64,000 bases of DNA from Actinacidiphila paucisporea (GTDB taxonomy: Bacteria > Actinomycetota > Actinomycetes > Streptomycetales > Streptomycetaceae). Shown here piece by piece: positions 28,715-36,186 of the stretch. The stretch's first letter is position 1. Each line of letters starts with the position of its first letter. The notes beneath the pieces were generated by a model. It saw only the letters and a program-made list of their open reading frames with translations, was not told where the DNA came from and ran no database searches. The stretch lies in the NCBI RefSeq assembly GCF_900142575.1, contig NZ_FRBI01000002.1, positions 124,001 to 188,000 on the forward strand, written 5' to 3'. The translations under genes and the position numbers were made by a program.

Positions 28715-29213
28715 CCCGCCCCGAACCCGGGCGCCGACTCCTCACGCGGTTCCCCGCACCCACGGGTGGCAGCCCCGTCCTGCCGCGCCCACAGCCCCGC
28801 CACGCCGTGGCTGGGCGCGCAGTTCCCCGCGCCCCTCGAACCCCCGCGCCCCCCGCCCCGAGGGCCACCCCCCAGGGGTGCGGGGATCTGCGCGCCCAGC
28901 CGAAACGCACCGCAAGATGCGTATGCCACCGCGGAGGGCAGGACCTCAGGGGCGCGGGGAACTGCGCGACAAGCCCCCCACACACCGCGACTGTGGAGTC
29001 CGTAACAGCACCCCGCAGGGAGCGGCGGGGAACTGCGCGCCCAGCCACGAGCCGGCCGGTGGCCCGGCGACACCAGACGCACCCCCGTCGGGGCGGCGCC
29101 GACGTGTGGCAGGTGCATCCCGCAGGGGGTGGCGCCGACGTGTGGCAGGTGCATCCCGCTGGGGCTGGCGCCGGCGTACGGCAAGGGCACCCCGCAGGGA
29201 GTGGCGGGGTCGC
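28715..29213. repeat. Repeat-filled gap: dispersed inverted repeats plus a tandem array
   Basis: A 499-base gap without a credible gene. Copies of the dispersed core seen at 7.2-7.5 kb occur as GCGCAGTTCCCCGCGCCCCT at 28817-28836, complementary versions at 28874-28893 (two changes) and 28948-28967 (exact), and a partial copy at 29021-29038. The first and the later copies are inverted relative to each other and can fold into hairpins. They may reduce read-through between the nuclease gene and the next gene. Confidence 0.85.
29095..29202. repeat. 36-base tandem repeat, three units
   Basis: Three head-to-tail units start with GGCGCC at 29095, 29131 and 29167. Units 1 and 2 share GGCGCCGACGTGTGGCAGGT and a GCATCCCGC tail nearly identically; unit 3 is diverged (GGCGCCGGCGTACGGCAAGG). 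The array ends about 10 bases before the next gene's start codon, so it forms that gene's 5' flank. Confidence 0.8.
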
Positions 29214-30788
29214 GTGACGGTCATGAATGTGCTGGCCCGCGCGGAGGCCGTCGCCCGCGGGCGGGCAGTGCCCGCCGCGACGGTACGGCACCACCGGCTC
29301 GCCGAGAGCCCGCTGGTGTTCGTGCCGCTGACCACCGCGGGTGAGGCCGGCGCCCCGCTCGGGGCGATGATCGGCACCGAGCGGACCGCCCCGACCGTGC
29401 TGGTGGTGCCGCAGCCACTCGACCGCGCCCAGCGCTTCGACTTCTTCGCGGGCCTGGCCGCGGCGATCCTCCCGGCCATCGAGGAGTACGCCGACGACGT
29501 CGAGACGGAGCCGGCCACCCGCAACCGGGAGGAGGCGGAGGTCTGCGCCGACGCCCCGCAGATGATCGTGCCGAACGCCGCCGCGCTGGAGTACGTACGG
29601 CTGCTCGGCCGGTCCACCCGCTATCTGCGGACGGTCGAGGACCCGGAGGCCCCGCACCCGGTGCCGGTACCGGTACCGCTTCTGGGGCGCTGGCTCACGC
29701 ATCTGGCCGAGCGGGCGCGCACCCCCGGCAGCGCGCTGCTGGTCGCGATGACGGACCTGCTGACCCGGCACTGGGCCACCGGCCAGAGTGCGATGGAGGA
29801 CCAGCACCTGGGCGGCCTGCTGGGCTGGATCGACCCGCCGCCGGGGATGGACGGGCCGGCCGCGGCGGCGCGCGCGCAGACCGGGCGCGACCGGCACGGG
29901 CTGCTGCTGAGCCCGCCGGCGGGGCCGGCCACCGACCCGGTGTTCGACAACCGCGTGCTGGCACCGGCCCTGGAGCGCTACGACGCGGCCAGGTCGGCGG
30001 GCACGGCGGGCCCGCTGCGGGTCGCGGAGGCGGACGTGCGGCGGCTGGTGACGTCGCAGTTGCAGCCGACGTGGGACGACGTGTGGCACGGCGTGGATCT
30101 GCTGCGGGCACTGCCCGAGGGCGCGCATGTGGCCGAGCGCTGGAAGCGCGACCGCTGGTCCTTCACCGGCCACCGCGACCGCGTCCGCGCGGGCGAGCCG
30201 CCGCAGCCGAAGCGCGACGACGCGGTGACGGCCGCGCAGAAGCTCGCGGGCCGCGAGACCGCCCAGGCCCGGCTGTTCGCCCAGGAGGCGCTGGACGACC
30301 CGCTGGTGATGGCGGCCAGGCGCCTGGGCGGCGAGGCCTTCGCGGGCACGGTGCTCGCGGTGGAGATGACGTATTCCGAGGGCCGCCGCCCGATGCCCCG
30401 CCCGGTGCTGACCGTGGCCACCCCCGACGTCCCCCAGGCGGACCCGGGGGCTAAGGCCTACCGCGCGCTCCCGGACACGAGGTCCGCCCAGAGCGCCGAG
30501 GTGCTGGACGTCGTACCGGCCCGAGGGTCCGCCGAGTGCACCGTCACGGTCAAGATCACCGGCGGGATGGGTACGGGCAAGCTACCGCGGGAAGGCTCGG
30601 TGCCGGAGGTGGGGGAGAGGGTGACGTTCACGCTGTTCGCGCACGACCCGCGCGGCGGGCCCGCGCTGCCCGAGGCGGAGGCGACGCCGTGGACGCACGG
30701 CGGGCCGCCCGGCGCGGGCGGCACCGGCGCGGGCGGCACCGGACCGGGGGACGTACCGGACGTGGTGACGGCGGAGGACTTCCTGTGA
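29214..30788 (+). CDS. Unknown protein between Fe-S nuclease and SF1 helicase
   Basis: A 524-residue protein with no family recognised by eye. The N-terminal two thirds are mostly helical (for example RAQRFDFFAGLAAAILPAIEEYADDVE, GRWLTHLAERARTPGSALLVAMTDLL) with a central DDVWHGVDLLRALPEGAHVAERWKRDRWSFTGHRDRV stretch. The C-terminal 110 residues look like a small beta domain (SAEVLDVVPARGSAECTVTVKITGG, VGERVTFTLFAHDP) before a Gly-rich tail. That resembles the beta-barrel/stalk preceding the motor in Upf1/Dna2-type helicases, but this is only a suggestion. Start: GTG 29214 or ATG 29223. The helicase gene overlaps its stop by 4 bases, so the two proteins are translationally coupled and may form one complex. 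Confidence 0.75.
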   Translation: MTVMNVLARAEAVARGRAVPAATVRHHRLAESPLVFVPLTTAGEAGAPLGAMIGTERTAPTVLVVPQPLDRAQRFDFFAGLAAAILPAIEEYADDVETEPATRNREEAEVCADAPQMIVPNAAALEYVRLLGRSTRYLRTVEDPEAPHPVPVPVPLLGRWLTHLAERARTPGSALLVAMTDLLTRHWATGQSAMEDQHLGGLLGWIDPPPGMDGPAAAARAQTGRDRHGLLLSPPAGPATDPVFDNRVLAPALERYDAARSAGTAGPLRVAEADVRRLVTSQLQPTWDDVWHGVDLLRALPEGAHVAERWKRDRWSFTGHRDRVRAGEPPQPKRDDAVTAAQKLAGRETAQARLFAQEALDDPLVMAARRLGGEAFAGTVLAVEMTYSEGRRPMPRPVLTVATPDVPQADPGAKAYRALPDTRSAQSAEVLDVVPARGSAECTVTVKITGGMGTGKLPREGSVPEVGERVTFTLFAHDPRGGPALPEAEATPWTHGGPPGAGGTGAGGTGPGDVPDVVTAEDFL

Positions 30789-32158
30789 CGCGGGGCGGGG
30801 ACCAGGCCGGCGGCCCCGGCGGCCGCTTCGACCCGGGGGCCGAGGCCGCCGCGGCGACCGCGGCGATCTTGGACAGCACGCTGCACGGCACTGCCCGCGG
30901 CGTGGTCGTGGACTCGCCGCCCGGGGCGGGGAAGTCGACGCTCGTGGTGCGCGCGGCCCGCGAACTGGCCGCCGCCGGCGAGCGGTTGATGATCGTCGCG
31001 CAGACGAACGCGCAGGTGGACGACCTCGCGGATCGGCTCGCCACCGCGGAGCCGACGCTGCCGGTGGGGCGGCTGCACGGCGCGGACTCGCCTCCCGACC
31101 CGGTGCTCGACCGGCACCCGGAGGTCATGAAGTCCTCCTCGGTCGCCGACCTCCGCGACCGCACGGTGGTGATCGCGACGGCCGCGAAATGGGCGTACGT
31201 GAAGGACGTCGAGCCCTGGCGGCACGCCATCGTGGACGAGGCGTACCAGATGCGGTCCGACGCGCTGCTGCAGGTGGCGGGGCTGTTCGAGCGGGCCCTG
31301 TTCGTCGGGGACCCGGGGCAGCTCGACCCCTTCAGCGTGGTCGGCGCCGAGCAGTGGGCGGGGCTGAGCTGGGACCCGTCGGCGAGCGCGGTGCTCACGC
31401 TGCTGGCGCACAACCCGGGGCTGCCGCAGCACCGGCTGCCGGTGTCGTGGCGGCTGCCGGCGTCGGCGGCGCCGCTGGTGTCGCGGGCGTTCTACCCGTA
31501 CACGCCGTTCAGGAGCGGTACGGGGCACGGTGACCGGCGGCTGGCCTTCGGGGTGCCGGGGGACGGCGGCGGGCCGGACCGGGTGGTGGACGAGGCGGCC
31601 GAGTCCGGGTGGGGGCTGCTCGAACTGCCCGCCCGGCACACCCCGCGCACCGACCCGGAGGCGGTACGCGCGGTCGCCGCGGTCGTACGGCGGCTGCTGG
31701 ACCGCGGCGGGGTGACGTACTCGGAGCGCGGCGAGGCCCCCGCGCCGCTGACCGCCGACCGGATCGCGGTCGGCACCGCGCACCGCGACCAGGCCGCCGC
31801 GGTGCGCGGTGCGCTGGCCGAACTCGGCGTGCGGGCCGGGCCGGGCGGGGTTGCGGTGGACACCGCGAACCGCCTGCAGGGCAGGGAGTTCGACGTCACC
31901 GTCGTCCTGCACCCGCTGTCGGGGCGCCCGGACGCCACCGCCTTCCACCTGGAGACGGGCCGGCTGTGCGTCCTGGCCTCCCGGCACCGGCACGCCTGCA
32001 TCGTGGTCTGCCGGGCCGGCGTCGCGGACCTGTTGGACGAGCACCCGTCCTCGGAGCCGGTACGGCTCGGCGTCACCGTGAAGTTCCCCGACGGCTGGGA
32101 GGCCAACCACGCGGTCCTCGCCCATCTCGCGGAACACCGGGTGAGCTGGCGCCCCTGA
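30785..32158 (+). CDS. Superfamily 1 DNA/RNA helicase (Dna2/Upf1-like motor)
   Basis: A 457-residue helicase motor. Walker A SPPGAGKST (Lys50), motif Ia IVAQTNAQVDDLADRL, motif II AIVDEAYQM (Asp151, Glu152), motif III FVGDPGQLDPF (Gln179), motif IV-like VSWRLPASAAPLVS, motif V VDTANRLQGREFDVTVVL and motif VI LCVLASRHRHACIVV are all in order. The variant DEAY and the QGREFD motif fit the SF1B Upf1/Dna2 group more than UvrD. It lacks large N-terminal accessory domains, which the coupled upstream protein may supply. The GTG start lies inside the GTGA overlap with that gene. With the Fe-S nuclease upstream, a DNA end-processing or defence role is inferred, not shown. Confidence 0.88.
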   Translation: MTRGGDQAGGPGGRFDPGAEAAAATAAILDSTLHGTARGVVVDSPPGAGKSTLVVRAARELAAAGERLMIVAQTNAQVDDLADRLATAEPTLPVGRLHGADSPPDPVLDRHPEVMKSSSVADLRDRTVVIATAAKWAYVKDVEPWRHAIVDEAYQMRSDALLQVAGLFERALFVGDPGQLDPFSVVGAEQWAGLSWDPSASAVLTLLAHNPGLPQHRLPVSWRLPASAAPLVSRAFYPYTPFRSGTGHGDRRLAFGVPGDGGGPDRVVDEAAESGWGLLELPARHTPRTDPEAVRAVAAVVRRLLDRGGVTYSERGEAPAPLTADRIAVGTAHRDQAAAVRGALAELGVRAGPGGVAVDTANRLQGREFDVTVVLHPLSGRPDATAFHLETGRLCVLASRHRHACIVVCRAGVADLLDEHPSSEPVRLGVTVKFPDGWEANHAVLAHLAEHRVSWRP

Positions 32159-32232
32159 CCGGGGGCCTGGCCCGTGGGGGGACTTGCGGGGCGCGGGACA
32201 ATGGAAGGCGGAACCGACCCCGGAGGTATCGC

Positions 32233-32622
32233 ATGTCCGAGCCGCGACCGGCTCGCCCGTCCCGCGAGTCCCGTGAGCCGCACGAGTCCCGCGCCGACCG
32301 GCCCAAACGCCCCGCGCCACTGCTGTTCGAACCCGGTGCGCCGACCGACACCGGCGGCGACCGCTTCTTCGAGCTGGAATCGATGGACGACCCGCGGCGG
32401 CTGCTGGCCCGGGCCACCGAGCTGGAGCAGGCGTTCCGCACCGCGGCCGACCGGGCGAGCGAATTCCAGGCCATCGCCGCCGCCCAGCTCACCGACCCGC
32501 GCCGCTTCGACCGGCTCACCGCCGCCGACCTGGCAGTACAGGCCGGCTGGACCGAGGACTACGCCAGGAAGATGGCGGAGTACGGGCAGAGCCTGATCGC
32601 CGGCGACGGTGTCACCCCGTAA
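32233..32622 (+). CDS. Small hypothetical protein
   Basis: A 129-residue soluble protein of unknown function. The first 45 residues are charged and disordered (Arg/Pro/Glu-rich). The rest is helical: DRFFELESMDDPRRLLARATELEQAFRTAADRASEFQAIAAAQLTDPRRFDRLTAADLAVQAGWTEDYARKM. GGAGG lies 6 bases before the ATG and codon use is typical, so it is very likely real. It follows the helicase gene by 74 bases on the same strand and may belong to the same transcript, but it need not share its function. Confidence 0.8.
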   Translation: MSEPRPARPSRESREPHESRADRPKRPAPLLFEPGAPTDTGGDRFFELESMDDPRRLLARATELEQAFRTAADRASEFQAIAAAQLTDPRRFDRLTAADLAVQAGWTEDYARKMAEYGQSLIAGDGVTP

Positions 32623-32731
32623 TGGGCCGGTCGCCGTGCGGGGTCGATAGGGTACGCCTCCCTTCCGCTCCTGTCCCGTATTCGGCGGATTTACCGGGGC
32701 ACCGCCGGGCAGGGCGGTACCTGTAGATGCC

Positions 32732-33334
32732 ATGGACGAATGGCAGGGGAGCACCAGCGTCGTCGGGATCGTCACCGAGGCCCAGCGGCGGCAGCACACT
32801 GCGTTTGTCACCCCGGAAGGCGCCGCCTGGCTGGCCTCCGCGAGCGCCTTCCCGCGCAGCGTCGAGGCCCTGTGGTCGGCCCGCCCGGGCGCCCCGAGCG
32901 TGCTGCCCTGCGGCAGGACCTTCGACGTGGTCAATCTCACCGCCCTGTTCGGCCGCCGGGTGCTCGAACAGCTCTGGTCCGTGGGACCCGGCAGCGGGCC
33001 GGTCGCCGTCCACCGCGGCCGGGTCCTGTTGCTGGTCGCCCCCGGTACCGCCCAGCGGCTGCCCGCGCTGCTGGGCTGGGAGGAGTGGGCCGCCGCCGTC
33101 CCGCCGATGCTGTGCCACGGCGCCGGCGACGCGGTGACCGTCCCGCCGCTCTACCAGGACCCCGCCGCCGACGCCCGCGACGGCACCGGGATGTCCCGCT
33201 GGGTCGTCGCCCCCGACACCCGGCACCCCTGGCTGCCGGGCCCCGACGTCCTGCTCTGGGCCTGCGTCCGGGCCGCCAGGACCGTCCCGGCGCCCGCCCC
33301 CGCGGCCCTGGCAGGGGTGCCGGGAAGGGCGTGA
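32732..33334 (+). CDS. Small Prim-Pol-related / conserved hypothetical protein
   Basis: A 200-residue protein resembling short Streptomyces proteins annotated as bifunctional DNA primase/polymerase N-terminal domain proteins. Visible features are AFVTPEGAAWLASASAFPRSVEALWSARPG, SVLPCGRTFDVVNLTALFGRRVLEQL, GPVAVHRGRVLLLVAPGTAQRLPALLGWEEW and WLPGPDVLLWACVRAAR. It lacks the complete set of catalytic acidic residues expected of an active primase-polymerase, so the name reflects fold kinship only. No obvious Shine-Dalgarno precedes the ATG at 32732; a TGTAGAT stretch just before it could be a -10, so a leaderless mRNA is possible. tRNA-Lys follows 56 bases downstream. Confidence 0.7.
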   Translation: MDEWQGSTSVVGIVTEAQRRQHTAFVTPEGAAWLASASAFPRSVEALWSARPGAPSVLPCGRTFDVVNLTALFGRRVLEQLWSVGPGSGPVAVHRGRVLLLVAPGTAQRLPALLGWEEWAAAVPPMLCHGAGDAVTVPPLYQDPAADARDGTGMSRWVVAPDTRHPWLPGPDVLLWACVRAARTVPAPAPAALAGVPGRA

Positions 33335-33390
33335 CCCTTATCGATTTTCCAGGTCGCGGGGGTCGGTGCTAATGTCTACGACGTCAGCAG

Positions 33391-33464
33391 GCGCCGCTAG
33401 CTCAGTTGGTTAGAGCAGCTGACTCTTAATCAGCGGGTCCGGGGTTCGAGTCCCTGGCGGCGCA
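33391..33464 (+). tRNA. tRNA-Lys (anticodon CTT), second copy
   Basis: A complete cloverleaf on the plus strand, identical base for base to the minus-strand tRNA at 15176-15249: acceptor GCGCCGC/GCGGCGC, anticodon loop CTCTTAA, T-loop TTCGAGT, discriminator A, no encoded CCA. A TAATGT -10-like element lies at 33370-33375. Confidence 0.97.
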
Positions 33465-33472
33465 CCTGAAGC

Positions 33473-33502
33473 GAAGGCCCTCCGTTCTCACGGGGGGCCT
33501 TC
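33473..33502 (+). terminator. tRNA-Lys terminator
   Basis: GAAGGCCCTCC pairs with GGGGGGCCTTC (one G-T pair) around an 8-base loop, 8 bases after the tRNA. Confidence 0.75.
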
Positions 33503-33571
33503 GGCGTACCCGGACCGTGCCGCACGGCGCGCCGCCCGGCCCGGAAGGGCGGCGACCACCACGCTGGTCCC

Positions 33572-36016
33572 ATGGGGCACTGGTCGCTGACCGAGGCCGT
33601 CCGGGTGGAGATCTCCGGCACCGGCGGCCGGACACCGCTGTTCCTGCTGCTCGCGGGCCTGCTCGGGTCGTTCCTCTTCATCCGCTTCAGCGTCCGGATG
33701 ATCCGCAGGGGCGTGTCCTGGTGGCCCGGTAACGTCCAGCCCGGCGGGCTGCACATCCACCATGTCGTCTTCGGCCAGGTGATGATGCTGGTCGGCGGCG
33801 TCGGCTCGTTCGCCGTCCACGGCGGCCCGCTCGTCCACAACATCCTCGCCTTCGTCTTCGGCGCCGGCTGCGGCCTGGTCCTGGACGAATTCGCGCTGGT
33901 CCTGCACCTGGAGGACGTCTACTGGCGCGAGGAGGGCCGGCAGTCCGTCGACGCGGTCATCCTCGCCGTCTCCGTCATCGGCCTGCTGCTCATCGGCCAG
34001 GCCCCCCTCGGCGGCTTCGTCGGCGGCACCTCCTGGACCCCTTACGCCGTCGCCGCCGTACTGCTCGGCTTCGTTGTGCTGTGCATGCTCAAGGGCAAGG
34101 TGTGGACCGGCCTGCTCGGCGTGATGCTGCCCTTCCTCGCGGTCATCGGCGCCCTGCGGCTCGCCCGGCCCGCCAGTCCCTGGGCCCGCTGGCGCTACGG
34201 CAGCAGGCCGCGCCGGATGGCCCGCGCGGAGCGCCGGGAGGACCGTATCCACCGGCGGATGGTCGCCCTGAAGACCCGCGCCATGGACGCCGTCGCCGGC
34301 GCCCCCAACCCGGTGTCCCTGACCAAGGCCCCGCCGACCCGCGCCACCATCGTCGACCTGCCGCCCTCCCGGCTCGAAGTGCTGCTCGCCCGGGTGCTGC
34401 GGCCGCTGCGCGACCCGGGCGCCGCCGCCGCCGTCTGGTATCTGCGGGCCGCCACCGCGGTCAACGTCGTCACCGGCGTCGTCGTCCCCTTCCGCGACCG
34501 GGTGCGCGCGGCCACCAACGGCGAATACGTCACCGCCTTCCTGGTCAGCCCCGGCTTCACCGGCGCCGCCCTCGCCCTGGTCCTGTCGATCAGCCTGCGC
34601 CGCCGCAAACGCGCCGCCTGGATCGTCACCACCGTCCTGACCGTCGCCTACACCGTCACCATCGGCACCACCATCGCCGCCGTCCGCGAATCCCGCGGCC
34701 ACCCCTTCAACTGGGCCTCGCTCGCCATCACCCTGCTCTTCCTCACCGCCCTGCTGGTCTCCCGCCCGCTCTTCAACGTCCGCGGCGAACCCGGCAACGC
34801 CGCACTCGGCCTGACCAGCCTGCTCGTCGGCGCGGTCATCGCCGTCGGCGTCGGCACCCTGCTGGTCCACGCCACCGACCAGGCACCGCCCCGCCAGTGG
34901 AGCGCCAGCCTGCGCTACGCGGTCGTCCGCGTCCTGACCGTCTCCGGCCTGTTCGACCTGCCCGGCATCACCGTGCCCGGCTGGACCGACCTGGCCATCA
35001 ACATCCTCAGCGTCGCCCTGATGCTCGTCGTCCTGCTGGCCTTCTTCCGCGCCCCCCGCGGCCGCGCCCGCCTCGTCCCCGCCGACGAACGCCGGCTCCG
35101 CGCGCTGCTCCGCGCCTACGGCCGCCGCGACTCGCTCGGCTACTTCGCCCTGCGCCGCGACAAGTCCGTCTGCTGGAGCCCGTCCCGCGACGCCGCGATC
35201 CTCTACCGCGTCGTCAACGGCGTCGCCCTCGCAACCGGCGACCCCCTCGGACCCCGTACCGCCTGGCCCGCCGCCGTCGCCAACTGGCTCGCCCACACCC
35301 ACCGCCACGCCTGGGTCGCCGCGGTCACCAACGCCGGACCCGACGCCGTGGAGGCATACGAGGCGGCCGGCTTCCACGGCTTCGCCTCCGGCGAGGAAGC
35401 GGTGGTCCAGGTGGGGACGCTGGCGGCCGACGCGTCCGCCGCGGGCGGCGGCGGGGCCTACGAGGCGGGCGCCACCGGGCTCGTCGAGGCGCACCGGCTC
35501 GTCGCGGGCGCCGGCTACACCACCGCCTACCGGCGGCAGGCCGCCATCGGCGCCGACGAATTCCGCCGCCTCGGCCAGCTCGCCGACGCATGGCGCCGGC
35601 ATCCCGCCGAACGCCGCTTCGCCGCCGCCCTCGGGCGGCTCGGCGACCCCGCCGACGGGGACTACCTCCTCGCGGAGTGCCGCGACCCCAACGGCCGCAC
35701 CTGCGCCCTCCTCGGCTTCGTCCCCTGGGGCCGGGACGGCCTCACCCTCGACCTCCTGCGCCACGACCGAGACTCCGGCCTGGCGCCCGTCGACCACCTC
35801 CTGACCGACCTCCTCCTGACCGCCGCCCGCGCCACCACCCCGCCCCTGTCCGGCGTGACCCGCCTCTCCCTCAACATCACCTCCACCCGCCCCCGCCCCT
35901 GGCGCTCCCCCGACCCCCCCTACGCCCCCTACGCCCCCCACCGCCACCCCCGCTACCTCCTCTACGAACGCCGCCTGGACCTCCCGCGAGTCGCCGTGGT
36001 CGCCCTCCGCGGCTGA
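33572..36016 (+). CDS. MprF-like phosphatidylglycerol lysyltransferase (DUF2156) with extra N-terminal membrane domain
   Basis: An 814-residue membrane protein. Residues 1-210 form a membrane module of several helices with the His-rich loop GGLHIHHVVFGQVMM. An Arg-rich cytoplasmic linker (about 205-245; RRMARAERREDRIHRRM) leads to a second block of about six helices (290-495). The C-terminal soluble catalytic domain (about 505-814) begins DERRLRALLRAYGRRDSLGYFALRRDKS and includes VNGVALATGDPLG and VEAYEAAGFHGF, typical of DUF2156/MprF. MprF enzymes move lysine from Lys-tRNA to phosphatidylglycerol, which lowers membrane charge. The extra N-terminal module is unusual compared with MprF. The tRNA-Lys gene lies 108 bases upstream on the same strand. 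The start is weakly supported (GGAAGGGCGG lies about 20 bases upstream). Confidence 0.85.
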   Translation: MGHWSLTEAVRVEISGTGGRTPLFLLLAGLLGSFLFIRFSVRMIRRGVSWWPGNVQPGGLHIHHVVFGQVMMLVGGVGSFAVHGGPLVHNILAFVFGAGCGLVLDEFALVLHLEDVYWREEGRQSVDAVILAVSVIGLLLIGQAPLGGFVGGTSWTPYAVAAVLLGFVVLCMLKGKVWTGLLGVMLPFLAVIGALRLARPASPWARWRYGSRPRRMARAERREDRIHRRMVALKTRAMDAVAGAPNPVSLTKAPPTRATIVDLPPSRLEVLLARVLRPLRDPGAAAAVWYLRAATAVNVVTGVVVPFRDRVRAATNGEYVTAFLVSPGFTGAALALVLSISLRRRKRAAWIVTTVLTVAYTVTIGTTIAAVRESRGHPFNWASLAITLLFLTALLVSRPLFNVRGEPGNAALGLTSLLVGAVIAVGVGTLLVHATDQAPPRQWSASLRYAVVRVLTVSGLFDLPGITVPGWTDLAINILSVALMLVVLLAFFRAPRGRARLVPADERRLRALLRAYGRRDSLGYFALRRDKSVCWSPSRDAAILYRVVNGVALATGDPLGPRTAWPAAVANWLAHTHRHAWVAAVTNAGPDAVEAYEAAGFHGFASGEEAVVQVGTLAADASAAGGGGAYEAGATGLVEAHRLVAGAGYTTAYRRQAAIGADEFRRLGQLADAWRRHPAERRFAAALGRLGDPADGDYLLAECRDPNGRTCALLGFVPWGRDGLTLDLLRHDRDSGLAPVDHLLTDLLLTAARATTPPLSGVTRLSLNITSTRPRPWRSPDPPYAPYAPHRHPRYLLYERRLDLPRVAVVALRG

Positions 36017-36055
36017 GGGCTGCACGTCGGCACCGTCCGGAAGGGGCTGTCCGGT

Positions 36056-36172
36056 CCTCCCCCAGAGCTTCGCCTGGGAGGTGCCCCCATCTCGCTTCGC
36101 TCGGGACCACCGGCCGGTGGTGGGCTGAGCGCGCCGTTCTCCCCCAGAGCTTCGCCTGGGGTACCCCCACGC
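36056..36172. repeat. Two-copy intergenic repeat with AGAGCTTCGCCTGGG
   Basis: CTCCCCCAGAGCTTCGCCTGGG occurs near 36057-36078 and again near 36138-36160, each followed by a short C-rich GTGCCCCCA/GTACCCCCA tail. Each copy can form a small hairpin (CCCCAG/CTGGGG type). It resembles the 7400-7443 element. It lies between the convergent lysyltransferase and hydrolase genes and may act as a terminator. Confidence 0.7.
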
Positions 36173-36186
36173 GCCCCCGGGGGGGA

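Noticed and set aside
29095-29202. Possible CRISPR array (36-base period)
   Set aside because: Units are directly adjacent with no spacers and no cas genes; it is a plain tandem repeat.
15176-33464. A genomic island bounded by two tRNA-Lys genes
   Set aside because: The tRNAs are inverted full copies, not att repeats, and no integrase, phage or plasmid gene lies between them.
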